Below, in pieces: positions 12,341 through 22,064 of a stretch of DNA of 64,000 nt; the first letter of the stretch is position 1, and each line of letters begins with the position of its first letter. The stretch comes from Closterium sp. Naga37s-1 (taxonomy: Eukaryota; Streptophyta; Zygnematophyceae; Desmidiales; Closteriaceae): the NCBI GenBank assembly GCA_947471745.1, contig CANJKZ010001023.1, forward strand, positions 1,191,001 through 1,255,000, read 5' to 3'. The notes beneath the pieces are model-generated. The model saw only the letters and a program-made list of their open reading frames with translations, made no database searches and had not been told where the DNA came from. The translations under genes and the position numbers were made by a program.

Positions 12341-15300
12341 CTACAGGCTGAGACCATCCGAGCCAACTTCAGTGGTGGTCGGAGCTGGCCCCTTCTCTTC
12401 ACTCTTGCCCTCGCTTTCCTCCTCCTGCCGCACCAGGAATCGCCCAATCGCATCCCGCAGTGTCACCACTCCCAGCAGCTCTCCTCCCTGCACGCCTCCT
12501 CCCTCCCCCTCGTCCGGCTCCCGTGTGACGTAGATGCGGTGCACGCGTGCCACCCGGAACGCGTGGATCACCTCGCGCAGTGGCGTGGACGGGTGGCACG
12601 TCACGGGCGGCACCATGATTGGCCAAATGACGTCAGCAGCGCCGTGTTGCGGCCGCTGCGCATCGTGCACCAGATCTGCCACCGTGAGCGGCCTGGGGGG
12701 GGAGAGGTAGGGGGGAAAGGGAGAGAGAGGAGGGGGTGGGGGAGAGAGGAGAGCTTTTGAGTCGACTCAAAAGGTGACTCTTGAGTCGACTCAAAAGTCA
12801 CCTCGGGAAAGGGAGAGAGAGGAGGGGGTGGGGGAGAGAGGAGAGCCGGCGGGGAAGAGAGAAGACGCTGAGCTCGGTGGGCATCACGCACCAAGTCCAC
12901 CACCGAGAGCGGCCTGGGGGGGGAAGGGGGCAGGAGGGAAGGAAGGGTGGGGTGGAGAGGGGAGGGAAGAACCCAGAGGATATGGATGAAAAGGCTTAAA
13001 ACTAACCATGCCGCCCGTCGTACACCAGATTCGCCACAGTGAGCGGCCTGGGGGGGTGGGGAGAAAGGGGGGGATGGGGAGAAAGGGGGGGATGGGGAGA
13101 AAGGGGGGGGTGGGGAGAAAGGGGGGGTGGGCGGGGATGGAATGCGAGATGGGAAGAGGTGGGGGGCGGGACTGCTGCGCGGCGTACACCAGATATGCCA
13201 CTGTGAGCTGCCTGGGGGAGGGGGGGGGAAGGGGGAGCGGGGGGGAACAGAGGGGAGGAGAACATGTGAATGTGCGATTCTTCATGCATCAAATCTGCCA
13301 CTGTGAGCGGCGGCCTGGGGACGGGATGGGTAGGGGCAAGGGTTGAAAGGGGAAAGGTTTTGAATGCAGATAGAATGGAGGAATAAGCTAATAAGGGAAA
13401 GAACACTGACAATTACAGAAGCTGCAGAAAAGTACAGAGAAAATGCAAAATGGCCGCACTGCAATGGACAGGGGACAAAACGGCAGCACCGCACTTGAGG
13501 TGGTGTTGCTCTGCAAGGTGCGGTGACGTCAGCAGCTGCAGAACATCCCTCGCGCTGACATTTGCCGTAATGCGATTGGTCCCCGGTACCACCACAGGCA
13601 CTCCACCAATGTCATGCTGCAGCATCAGACGGAACGGCTCCATTACCGGGTCTGACTCCTCCACCTGCCACCATAACGCGTACAGAAGGGAAAAAACACT
13701 TTCAGGCATGCATGAAGGGCTGGAAGGACCGTGGTAAGGATTGTAACATGCGATTGGTCCTCGGCGCCACCAAAGACCTTCCACCAATGCCATGCTGCAG
13801 CATCAGACGAAAAGGTTCCATTACCGGGTCTGACTCCTCCACCTGCAATCAAAACGCGTACAAAAGAGAAGAAACTCAAAGAAGCACCTAACCGCACTAG
13901 TGTCTTAGAAAACTTCTAGAATCTTGACACTCAACCAGCAGAACATCTGCCTAGTGCCAGTGGTCTAGTGGTAGAATAGCACCCTGCCATCAGCACGGTG
14001 CAGACCCGGGTTCGATTCCCGGCTGGCACATGACCTTTTCCTCTTTTGCCTCAATCTGGACCATCCCATGGGATGCCCAAGAAAACCCATTGGCAACGCT
14101 ATCCTTACTGACACCTGCCTCACACTAGGAAGATGAGCTTTGAAGACCGATCTCATTCCTCCCAAATAATATCTTAAATCATACCTTCCTCCCACCCACG
14201 CTTTGCACGCTTTCCCAACCTGGTCTCACCATTACCACACCTGGTCTCACCATTACCACACCTGGTCTCACCATTACCACACCTGGTCTCACCATCACCA
14301 CACTTTCCCAAACCTGGTCTCAACATCACCACCCCTTCCCAAACTGGTCTAACAATCACCACCCCTTCACAGAGATGGTCTCATCATCACCACCCTTCCA
14401 AGAGATGGTCTCATCATCACCACCCCTTCCCAGAGATGGTCTCATCATCACCACCCCTTCCAAGAGATGGTCTCATCATCACCACCCCTTCCAAGAGATG
14501 GTCTCATCATCACCACACTTCACCGCATTACACCTTGCATAGCATGCACCAACTCACACTTTGACACCCCCATTTCCCGGATGCACCAACTCACACATGA
14601 CACCCCCATTTCCTGGATGCACCAACCCACCCATAACACCCTCATCTCCCAGATCTTTCTTCTCTGCTTGGCTCAGCCCAATCAGCATTCCATACAGCGA
14701 AATCCCATACTCTATTATATCAGCCCCCATTCTCTGCCACCTGCACACCCAGGGTTTAGCACCCACCCTTAAAGCCATGCTCTCACCTAAGTGGCCACTT
14801 ACTCCACTCTCATCCCTTGCCGTCCATTCCTTGGCGCCATAAACGCCTCTTCTCCCCCCAATGTAGGCTAAGGCTGTCTGTCATCTATGATTCAAAGTCC
14901 CTAGGCCCTTTACTTGCTCCTACCTGTCACCCATGTTAGCCTTTGCATCTCACATGTCCCTCTCCTGAACCACTAATTCCGCCGTCTTTCTCAGCAGCCC
15001 CATGCATCTCCATCCCTAAAAGTCCACCACATTATGATTGGGATGGCTTGCACTTTTGACGTCTCAAAAGTGACTCAAGAAGCAAGTGCTGTTGGTGCCG
15101 TCGTGTGTGAGTGACTCAAACATCGTGGCATTGACTCTTCAAACTCAGCCAAGCTACCCATCCTTCTGCTATCAGCGTGCTGTCATTCAGCTGTTGTCGT
15201 GATTACCAACAGGCAGTAATCACAGCATGTCAGTTATTGCGTAGCGGTCGGGTATGACGCAAGAATCCTTAACTACATCTGATCAGTGCCAGTGGTCTAG

Positions 15301-18300
15301 TGGTAGAATAGCACCCTGCCATCAGCTCGGTGCAGACCCGGGTTCGATTCCCGGCTGGCACATTGCCTTTAGTTTTGTACTTCTTGCTGTTGTGAAACAG
15401 AGCAACAGCAGTCCACACCCCTAACACCAGTTTTGTTTCACTCACACTCCCAGACCGACCCCCAGTCTCACCTTCACAGTCGATTCTGCACCCATTCTTG
15501 GCAGCCCCATGACCTGCAGACTCCTCCCCGCCACCCACGGCTGCCCGTCACAATCCAAGAGCCTTGACCAGTCTCACCTTCACAGTCGATTCTGCACCCA
15601 TTCTTGGCAGCCCCATGTCTTTCAAACTCCTCTCCACGACCCACTTAAACCACGGCTACGGTCACACTCCAAGAGCCTTGACCAGTCTCACCTTCACAGT
15701 CGATCCTGCACCCATTCTTGGCAGCCCCATGTCCTGCAGACTCCTCCCCGCCACCCACTCGAACCACGGCTGCCCGTCACACTCCGCCAGGAAATTCACC
15801 ACATCTGCCTGCGACACCAGAGCTGACAGGCTTGGCACCGGGGTGGACCCCGAGCCTGCTGACGAAGCTGCAGCTGCAGGCTCGGGAGATGAGGAAAATG
15901 AGGAAGAGGAGGCGGGAGAGGCGGAGGAGGGGGAGGAGAAGGGAGAGGAGGAGGTGGAAGGGTAGGTGACGATGGGGAGGACTTGGGGGCGGTGGGGCAT
16001 GGCAAGGAGCAGCATGAGGGAGAGGACTGAATCGGAGGAGGAAAGAGGCAGGAAGGAGCGCCAGCGGAACGAACCCACAAGGTCAGACACCTTTGAGGGA
16101 GGTGAAGGGTTGGACGGAACAGAGGGTGAGGGAAGTAGCATGAGGGAGAGAACAGAGTCGGAGGAGTGGGGCAGAAAGGAGCGCCAGCGGAAGGAACCCT
16201 CCAGGTCTGACACATGTGAGAGGCGGCACAGGGTGAAAACAGGGGGAAAGTGGGGGGAGAGGGGGAGGTTGAGTCAACTCAGATGGGAGGAAGAGAGGAA
16301 GGTGAAAGCGTAGGTGAGGACGGGGAGCACTCAGGGGCGGAAAGACCCCTCCAGGTCAGAGACATGTTAGGGCAGAAGACGAGAGGGGGTGCTTCTGAGT
16401 CGACACGGACACAGGAAGAGAAGGAAAACTACGGGGAAAAGGGGGGCGGGGTTGGACGCTGGGTCGTGGAGACCAAACGGGAATGAGAAAGGGCTCGGAA
16501 GGATCCAGACCCCCTGCAGACACCCTCAGTCGTTCCACCCCTCCCCCATGTCCGCGCATCGCCCATGCCGCCCCCAAGCCTTACCTTTGCAGTTTCTGCA
16601 GCAGACGATCCAACCTTCCTGCAGACACCCTCACTCCCTCTACCCCTCACCCTTGCCCCTCCATTCCCAACTTCCCCTTCACTTCCTCCCCCCCAACCCC
16701 CAAATGTTACGCTTACCTTAGCAGTTTGAAACAGATTCCCCTGCAACAGCCGATCCAGCCCCCCTGCAGACACCCTCAATCGCTCCACCCCTCCCCCCGC
16801 CTCCAACTCCCCCGGCGCCTCTGCTGACGTGGCGCCCAGCAGACCTCCCGCCATCGATCCCGCCCACATGGCTGCCAACGTGGCAACACCTGGCGCGCCC
16901 AGTGCTGCTGCCCCCAGCCCTCCAAACGCCATTCCTGCCAGTCCCCCTCCTGCTGCTGCCGCCATGCGGACCTCTATGGAAGATTGGTTGAGCTGTAGAG
17001 GAGGGAGGGTGGAGGGGGGTTTCATAGGAAGGCAGTGAGTGAAGGGCCGCACGGGTACACATGTCCCACACCTGCCTCTCACCTGCCTACGACCCCCCTG
17101 CCCCATGCCTCACCTGCCCCATGCCTCACCTGCCCCATGCCTCACCTGCCCCATGCCTCACCTGCCCCATGACCCATAGAACGATCCCCGCACCATCCAC
17201 CATACCCAGCCCAGGTACCGCTGCTGCAGAGGTGCATCGCCCCCCACGTCCACGTGCACCTGTTCTAGTACCTACCTACCCCTAGTTGATCTTCCCCTAC
17301 CCACCCATGCATCACCTACCTCACGCCTCACCTGCCCCATGACCCACAGGACGATGCCCGCGCCATCCACCATCCCCAGGTACCGCTGCTGCAAGGGTGC
17401 GTCGTCCCCAACGCCCGCGTCCCTGACTGGCGCCGCTGTGAGGCCCGCATGCTGCAGCAGTCGAAGAGCGTCCGACAGACGGGCGTTGGAGGGGACCTCG
17501 AGCACTGCGGGGACGGGGAGGGCAAGAGCAGGACAGAGAAGGAATATGTGTGCCCCCTCGTGCCCCACCCACCCCCACGTCCCTGACTGGCGCTGCTGTG
17601 AGACCTGCATACTGCAGCATGCGCAGAGCGTCCGATAGACGGGCGTTGGAGGGGACCTCGAGCACTGGGGGGGAGGAGAGAGGGGAGGGGAAGGGAGGGA
17701 CGGGAAGAGAAGTGGAGGGATTGGCAGGGAAAGAGAGGAAGGCCAGGTACAGCACAGGAGGAAGTTGAGAGGCTTATGGTAATGGATGTAAGCATGTGGG
17801 AGTATAAGGGTGCACAGGAGCGTTCAGGAGTGCACACGAACGTATAAAAGCGTACAGGAGCATAAGTATGATGGTAAGAAGATTGGAGAACCTGTATGCA
17901 GGCTCGGTAACACAGTCACAGGCAGCTGACTGAACGCCCAGTTCAACGCCTCCAGCTCGCGCCATGAGACCAGAGGAGCATACGGAATCTTGGCACAGTA
18001 TGCGTGCGGGGCACACTTTGAAGCCCATGGAGGCAGAGATGGGAGCACGCAGTAGCTAACCTTTGAACACGGACGCCCAGCACCTTAATAAACGCTCTGA
18101 GACGCCTCAGAAGTTGTAAGATTGTAAGTGGACGAACCTTTGTGCTGGCATGGAAACACCGACACGGGCAGCTGACTGAACGCCCAGTTCAGCGCCTCCA
18201 GCTCGCGCCGCTCCTCCTCCTTGCCGCTCTCCTCCGCTCCCTCGCCCCTCCTCTCCATCCCTTCCACCCTCCCTTCCTCTCCCTCCCGCGCCTCCCGCCC

Positions 18301-18837
18301 GACGCGCGACTCCCACATCTCCTCGATGCGCTCCTGCAGAGCCACGGCGTGCGCGGGGCGGTAACCCAGCGGCACCAAATGCCACTCCTTCGTCGGCGGC
18401 GCCCGCTCCTCCCCTGCCCCGCTCGCCGTTTTCTGCGCCGCAGCATCCGAGGCGACGCCTCGAGCGGTAACAGGGCAGCTCGTCGCGCCGATGCGAGTGA
18501 AGGAAGTCTGCTGCCGCTGCTGCTGTGGCGCCGGCGCCAGCGGCGGCGGCGGCGGCTGCGACGGCAGTTGCGCGTTCACCTGGCCATGAATCGAACGCAA
18601 AACGCCGCTGCTGCGTGCAGACGAGCTCTCACGGAGCTCTTTGCATTGAAAAGTCGCCGCCGTGGCGCGTAACATCTGCTGCTTGGGAACCGGCGAAGAC
18701 GCCGCCGCCGCACCCGCCGCCGCACCCGCTGTCACACCCGCCGTCGCCGCTTCTGCTTGGTGCGATGACGCTGCGAAGAAACGAGCGACCTGGCGGGCTA
18801 GCGACGACGCGAAGGCGTGAGAGGAGAGCTTCGTCAT
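12341..18837 (-). CDS. KING1-like SnRK1 gamma subunit (four CBS domains)
   Basis: Predicted 689-aa regulatory gamma subunit of the SnRK1 energy-sensing kinase. Exons in transcript order: 18138-18837, 17332-17504, 16717-16992, 15692-16090, 13495-13664, 12341-12692; all join in phase. Resemblance to plant KING1 runs throughout: LNWAFSQLPVSVFP before CBS1, RYLGMVDGAGIVLWVM ending CBS1, KVSDLVGSFRWRSFLPL opening CBS2, FLAECDGQPWF and QDMGLPRMG, then IGGVPVV and SARDVLQLL in CBS3, and VARVHRIYV with LLGVVTLRDAIGRFL in CBS4. CBS pairs in this family sense adenine nucleotides in AMPK; plant gammas often respond weakly. The N-terminal 233 residues are longer than in land-plant KING1 and begin like an organelle-targeting or disordered segment. 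Every later exon is flanked by degenerate copies, and two tRNA genes lie in intron 4 on the other strand. Confidence 0.85.
12755..12802. repeat. Two TTTTGAG-TCGA-CTCAAAA palindromes in tandem
   Basis: The first, at 12755-12772, is a perfect 18-bp palindrome. The second, centred near 12787, sits in a 30-bp palindrome with one mismatched pair (12773-12802, outer arms GGTGAC/GTCACC). They lie between two near-identical GGGAAAGGGAGAGAGAGGAGGGGGTGGGG tracts, that is, at the junction of a local duplication inside intron 5 of the KING1-like gene. Confidence 0.9.
12880..13314 (-). pseudogene. Four decoy copies of the KING1 exon 6 start
   Basis: Acceptor-bearing copies begin at 13314, 13211, 13047 and 12913 and read PPLTVADLMH, QLTVAYLVY, PLTVANLVY and PLSVVDLVR before they diverge into G- or C-rich simple sequence. 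The intact exon 6 (from 12692) is the fifth and last in transcript order. All retain the CCCAG acceptor, so they are candidate alternative splice targets that would end translation early. Confidence 0.85.
13750..13842 (-). pseudogene. Decoy copy of KING1 exon 5 start
   Basis: An acceptor-bearing copy (from 13842) begins VEESDPVMEPFRLMLQH like exon 5, then loses similarity after 'TNRM'. It lies upstream of the intact exon 5 (13495-13664) in transcript order. Confidence 0.85.
13954..14030 (+). tRNA. tRNA-Gly (GCC) with 6-nt insertion at the canonical intron site
   Basis: A full cloverleaf can be drawn: a perfect 7-bp acceptor stem (GTGCCAG/CTGGCAC), a D arm with TAGTGGTAG, a T arm CCGGG-TTCGATT-CCCGG and discriminator A. 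It is almost identical to plant tRNA-Gly(GCC), but the anticodon stem GCACC/GGTGC encloses 13 nt instead of 7. The loop is CTGCCA-TCAGCA-C: anticodon GCC at 13986-13988 and six extra bases (13990-13995) between positions 37 and 38, where eukaryotic tRNA introns lie. The gene lies in intron 4 of the KING1-like gene, on the opposite strand. Confidence 0.85.
14190..14520. repeat. Two interleaved minisatellites in KING1 intron 4
   Basis: First, tandem units like CCTGGTCTCACCATTACCACA, then units of about 29 bp combining AGATGGTCTCATCATCACCA with CCCCTTCC. Simple tandem expansion; no coding signal. Confidence 0.9.
15051..15072. repeat. Palindrome related to TTTTGAG-N4-CTCAAAA
   Basis: CACTTTTGA and TCAAAAGTG form 9-bp arms around the 4-bp centre CGTC. 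This is a diverged member of the palindrome family seen across the window. Confidence 0.7.
15286..15362 (+). tRNA. Second tRNA-Gly (GCC) with 6-nt insertion
   Basis: Identical to the copy at 13954-14030 except for one base inside the extra loop segment (TCAGCT instead of TCAGCA). All stems pair. Flanking sequence differs from the first copy, so this is a second tRNA gene and not part of a longer recent duplication. A short T run follows (TTTT at about 15373), suitable for polymerase III termination. Confidence 0.85.
15472..15661 (-). pseudogene. Two decoy copies of KING1 exon 4 end
   Basis: Donor-bearing copies of the exon 4 tail (GLPRMGAGSTVK-like, ending at 15578 and 15472) lie downstream of the intact exon 4 in transcript order. 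Both keep the AAG/GTGAGACTGG donor context and start with a diverged version of the sequence coding QPWFEWVAG. Confidence 0.85.
16130..16212 (-). pseudogene. Decoy copy of KING1 exon 4 start
   Basis: From about 16212 the strand reads SDLEGSFRWRSFLPHSSDSVLSLMLL, a near-copy of the first 27 codons of exon 4 (intact from 16090), then diverges. It lies upstream of the intact exon. Confidence 0.85.
16498..16660 (-). pseudogene. Two decoy copies of KING1 exon 3 end
   Basis: The exon 3 tail (VERLRVSAGGLDRLLQ...TAK) recurs downstream twice. One copy ends at a kept GTAAGG donor (16585) and one is at about 16498-16560. Both carry frame-breaking changes. Confidence 0.8.
17162..17252 (-). pseudogene. 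Decoy copy of KING1 exon 2 end
   Basis: A degraded copy of the segment coding APLQQRYLGMVDGAGIVLWVMGQ, with its CAG/GTGAGG donor at 17162, lies downstream of intact exon 2. Around it a 16-bp CCTGCCCCATGCCTCA unit is repeated about four times. Confidence 0.8.
17573..17664 (-). pseudogene. Decoy copy of KING1 exon 2 start
   Basis: From 17664, behind a CCCAG acceptor, the strand reads VLEVPSNARLSDALRMLQ and continues to RDVGVG before it leaves the exon frame. It duplicates the first half of exon 2 (intact from 17504) and lies upstream of it. A further scrap of the exon 1 tail (ALNWAF..., about 17920-17965) is in the same intron. Confidence 0.85.
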
Positions 18838-20379
18838 GGCGACGGATTTTGCAGAGCCTACTAAGTTGACTCAAAATGCGGGTTGTGCAGAGGATCAGAA
18901 ACTGTTCGACGGGGTTAGTACAGAAGCCCTGAACTGACACTGTTTGCGAAGGCTAACCGATCCGAGAGACGAGCGGGATGGGTGGGCCTTCCAAGTAGAA
19001 GATTTCGTGCCAGGAGAAATCTGAACTGCAGTTTTTGAGGCGACTGAACGCATGAGCCTCGCGGGGATGATGGGCGTTATCAAGAGGAGATATCTCATGG
19101 CTGGGAGAAAGCAGGGATCAGGGAGCGGCGAGAAGAGAATAACAGTAACATGCGCAAGAAGATGCTGCATCTCGGGGGGAGGTGCGGCAGCGGGTGCAGA
19201 CGTGAGAAAGAAGGCCGCCTCGGCCATTCTTGAAACATCAAATTAAGTTGATGGTTCTTCTGGCGCCTCGAGACGGCGTTGAGACGGCCGTGCATGGGAA
19301 CATGCAATGGAGAGAGGTAAGGGGCGTGGCGGGAAAGTGGTCGTGAGAGGAAAGGGGTCTCCTTGGCATGCAAGCGGAGCTGACGTGCGCTGAAGCAGAG
19401 GAAAGCGCCAGAGAGCGCGTGCTCTTGTCACGCTAAAGCTAACACAAACTCTAACGCTTCTCATCTTAGACGCTTTCTCTGCAGCAAGTGCGTGCTTCAC
19501 CGTCGTACGCTTCGATTATTCCTGCCTGTGTGAGCGAAAGATGGGCGTCTCTGGTGTGTCAGCGATTATAGTTGAAAGGTCCTTGAGTTGCAAATGGGCG
19601 TGCAAAAGCATGCAAGTGGTCGGGGAAAGGTTCTAGCACGTCACACGCAATCGTCCTTTTAGTTCCCAATCGGTTTAATATTGAATAGAAACGGTTCCGA
19701 CACGAAGCTGGTATGTTGGGGTTGGTGAGATTTGTTTGTTCATGCTTCATTGCATTTGCGCAATGCATTGCAAAATTGCGTGCTTTTGCGGGCCGCATCG
19801 CGGTGCGTCGTGCTGGGGACCGCGTGAGGTGGACGAGCTCCATACGACACGTGAAGTTTTCGCCGCACGGCTCAGCACGAATTGCTGGTGACGTGGAATC
19901 AGCCATGCGCTTTCGTATCAACTTCCGTCACGTGGTCCCGAGGCTGCAGACTTACGGGCAGAAAATTAGTAATGGTAATGTCCGACCTCGGCCGCTGGGA
20001 CTTGCCAAAATGAAGTCACCTGCCAAGAGTGCTGCCAACCAACCACCAGAATACCCGAATAATCTTCAAACATAATCTGCTCTTTTTCACTCCAGTTTCT
20101 CTGCCCGAGAACTTCGCCGGTTCTCCTTCCCTCTGTTCGCTTCGTTTCGCTTCGTTTCCCTCTCTCGTCACATTTGGAAGGGAATTGCACACAAATTCAC
20201 CATCCCCTAGCGCTTCACACATGCTCAGATTCGCCATCAGTGCCTCCTATTTCAGTTTCAGCTACCTCGCTTTTCCAAACCTTATTCCCTTCACTCGCAC
20301 CCAATAGTTGCGGCTTTCGATTGCGAGTTCGTTTAAAGGATTGTTTCTGCATTAGCGAAGCGCGATTAAAACCTTGAGA
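18838..20379. other. Divergent intergenic region between KING1-like and the small membrane gene
   Basis: This should hold the promoters of both flanking genes. I could not place a TATA box with confidence. Open frames such as 19713-20075 show no domain and are not annotated. Confidence 0.4.
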
Positions 20380-20904
20380 ATGCCGACCCTCATGCCTAAT
20401 AGTGTTCGCCGGTGGAACGTGGCGACTGCTACTCTTGGCATGGCTTCTGCGGTCGCCGTGGTGACAGTCGGCACTTCTTACGCGATTCATGTTAGTACCA
20501 ACTCATTAATATCAATTCTATGTTTTTTGCAAGCGTAATAGAAGAACTGGAATGGTGGACTTCCGCTGAATTTCATCTCCGCCAGCAGTGCTTGGATGCT
20601 TTCTTTGCCGCTATGTTGCCTCACTGCCGTCGTGTGGGGCTTGGCAGAAATACGAAGAGAAGAAGCGGAAGAGGTACCGTAATTGGCCTCGCCAGCTGTT
20701 GTTCTTGCATGCGATTCTCCTTATTGTTGTGTCGCTTTATGTTATTGTTTGGGTCTTGGAGAAAACTCCTGTGTGTATGCAGGTGTTATGCTCATTTTTC
20801 TTCTTTCTTTTCTTCCTTTCTTGCTTCACGGTTTCCCCTGTCACCTGCCACGTGATGGCTCGTTTGTGTGCAGAAGTGGACAGAAGCTTGGCGAAAGAAG
20901 GTGA
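20380..20904 (+). CDS. Possible small one-helix membrane protein (uncertain splicing)
   Basis: Not recognised. Exon 1 (20380-20490) encodes 37 residues with one hydrophobic helix (ASAVAVVTVGTSYAI) and a good GTTAGT donor. A second exon (20648-20673) reads KYEEKKRKR, a basic stretch typical after a membrane segment. The best in-phase last exon starts at 20874 and stops at 20904, giving 55 aa. If the second junction is wrong, another frame of the same last exon (KWTEAWRKK...) ends at about 20957. Size and layout recall small mitochondrial or ER membrane proteins, but no family was identified. Confidence 0.35.
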
Positions 20905-22064
20905 ATTCTGGTGACCAGCATGTGAAAGAGACTTCGTTCATTTACGAGCTAGCTTGACCCTTCACAAAGCGGCGTAATTCCAGGATGGTGCTAGCTAGTT
21001 CCAGGAAACGAGCCATACCACTGGTGTAAATATTGGTAGGGTAGGAGTGGTGATATGGGTGGGTGGGAGTGCTGTAAATATTGGTGAAATAGAGGTGTAA
21101 GGTTTCATTTTATCTGTTTCACTTGTTGGTCCAGCAGCTAGGTCATGGAAGGTTGTGCCCCTTCGTACCGTATGATGTTCCAAGAAGCATGGCAATGTGC
21201 CGTGTGGCACACTGCACAACTCGTACATGCTAGCTATGCCATGTGGCACACTGCACAACTCGTGCATGCTAGTAAAGCCAAGTCAGGAGAAAAATGCAGC
21301 ATGCTATGCCTCCCGTACTAAAGCTACTGCTGCTGCTGAAGTGCAGTATAATAAGGGTGTTGGGATGAATGCCCTAATAAAAGGCACTGCTGCCGGTGGT
21401 GAAGCCACACACAGCCGCAGTTGTTAGTTGACGGCTGCTGATGCCACCAAAACTCGTGTTCATTCTGGCAGCACTGCAGGCGGTTTTACCACAAACTCGT
21501 GTTGACTGCTGCCAGTGTCGCTTGCTCTACAGGTCAGCTGCAAGAGTTGGAGTTCTTACAGCAGCAGCCACACCTCATCTGCCCTCTCACTGCTGCTACC
21601 ACGGCATACCACTGCACACACACAGACAAAGGACCCAGCCCTCACGTCCCTCCTCACCACACACACCACCCATTCTTCCCACGCCCATCCTGCGTACTAC
21701 CCCCCTCATATCCTTCGCCTCCTCGCCCACACAAATGAGCGCAATCTTAAGAACCTCCAGCATCTCGCCTTCACACTCCACTATATCCACCACTCTATGT
21801 CCTGCCTTCCTCCAGCCCTCCTCCTGCCTTCCTCCAGCCCTCCTCCTGCCTTCCTCCAGCCCTCCTCCTGCCCTCCGCCAGCATCTCGCCCTCACACTCC
21901 GCTATATCCGCCACACAGCAGATCCAACACGTCCCCCGCCGCCCCCTCTGCTCCTCCCCCTGCCCTCCTCCTGCCCTCCTCCTGCCCTCCTCCTGCCCTC
22001 CCCCTGCCCTCCCCCTGCCCTCCCCTGTGCTCTCCTCCCTGCTGCTCTGCTAGCAGGGGCCCTC
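20905..22064. other. Intergenic plus 3' echo copies of the receptor-like gene
   Basis: At about 21705-21800 (-) there is a degraded copy of the receptor C-terminus (VDIVECEGEMLEVLKIAL), and a shorter piece at about 21876-21935. Both lie downstream of the real stop. CCTCCTCCTGCCCT-type tandem units separate them. The part before 21440 contains a 44-bp direct repeat with TGTGGCACACTGCACAACTC and nothing gene-like. Confidence 0.6.
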
